Positions 5,431 to 5,602 of a DNA stretch of 5,602 nt are shown here, in pieces (position 1 is the stretch's first letter; the number at the start of each line of letters is the position of its first letter). Under the pieces are notes generated by a model, which had not been told where the DNA came from, ran no database searches, and worked only from the letters and a program-made list of their open reading frames with translations. Made by a program: the position numbers and the translations under genes. The stretch is from an uncultured Clostridia bacterium (GTDB lineage Bacteria > Bacillota > Clostridia > Oscillospirales > Ruminococcaceae). The stretch spans positions 1 through 5,602 of the forward strand of contig CAMWVF010000094.1 of the NCBI GenBank assembly GCA_947177545.1, written 5' to 3'.

Positions 5431-5602
5431 ATGTTAAGCGTTAAGGATATCAACAACAAGCGTTTTGAACAGGCGAGACCCGGTTACAAGACCGATGAGG
5501 TCGACGATTTTCTTCGTGAAATTGCGCAGCAAATTGCTCAGTACCAAAGGGAAAAAGAGGACGCTGAAAAGAAGATAGAAGTCCTTGTCGAAAGTGTAAG
5601 AG
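5431..5602 (+). CDS. divIVA: DivIVA family polar/septal protein, N-terminal part (3' truncated by window)
   Basis: The first 57 codons are present. DivIVA proteins assemble as coiled-coil scaffolds on negatively curved membrane at septa and poles. The N-terminal domain signature is visible: LSVKDINNKRFE (2-13), GYKTDEVDDFL (18-28), then a heptad-like, charged coiled-coil beginning at about residue 29. The ribosome site GAGGTG (5418-5423) lies 7 bases before the ATG. The gene starts 14 bases after ylmH, matching the usual ylmH-divIVA order. In the membrane-binding loop, the positions that align with Phe17-Arg18 of the Bacillus protein read Arg16-Pro17, so the exposed aromatic is not conserved. 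The rest of the coiled coil lies outside the window. Confidence 0.93.
   Translation, partial: MLSVKDINNKRFEQARPGYKTDEVDDFLREIAQQIAQYQREKEDAEKKIEVLVESVR

Overview
This window is a compact, single-strand (+) stretch of a chromosomal core operon from a low-to-mid-GC Gram-positive bacterium. The gene content (MutL end, MiaA, Hfq, an HlyD-like membrane protein, YggS/YlmE, SepF, YlmH, DivIVA) and the order of the second half point to the Clostridia. My best guess is a Ruminococcus/Oscillospiraceae-type organism. That placement rests on gene order and protein style, not on a search.

Layout: the window opens in the last codons of mutL (1-146). It then holds an AT-rich gene of unknown function for a two-transmembrane zinc-ribbon protein (160-837). 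Next come miaA (867-1823), hfq (1904-2134), a single-pass HlyD-like protein (2143-3480), the PLP-homeostasis protein YggS/YlmE (3516-4196), sepF (4214-4636) and ylmH/rqcP-like (4640-5416). It closes with the first 57 codons of divIVA (5431-end). No gap exceeds 81 bases. I see no terminator, tRNA, rRNA, insertion sequence or CRISPR array, and no convincing gene on the minus strand.

The genes fall into two functional blocks. The first is DNA and RNA maintenance: mismatch repair, tRNA A37 prenylation, and the sRNA/RNA chaperone Hfq. The second is the Gram-positive division cluster, here in the order HlyD-like, ylmE, sepF, ylmH, divIVA. Compared with the Bacillus order ylmD-ylmE-sepF-ylmG-ylmH-divIVA, ylmD and ylmG are absent and the HlyD-like gene sits where ylmD would be. 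The only convincing internal promoter is an extended -10 (TGATATAAT) whose TGA is also the miaA stop codon; it would drive hfq and probably everything downstream.

I do not see an unmistakable new system. The parts most worth following up are the HlyD-like protein with its acidic repeat-bearing tail inside a division cluster, the zinc-ribbon membrane protein inserted between mutL and miaA, the promoter and small upstream ORF at hfq, the in-frame single-stop junction between sepF and ylmH, and unusual residues in Hfq and DivIVA.
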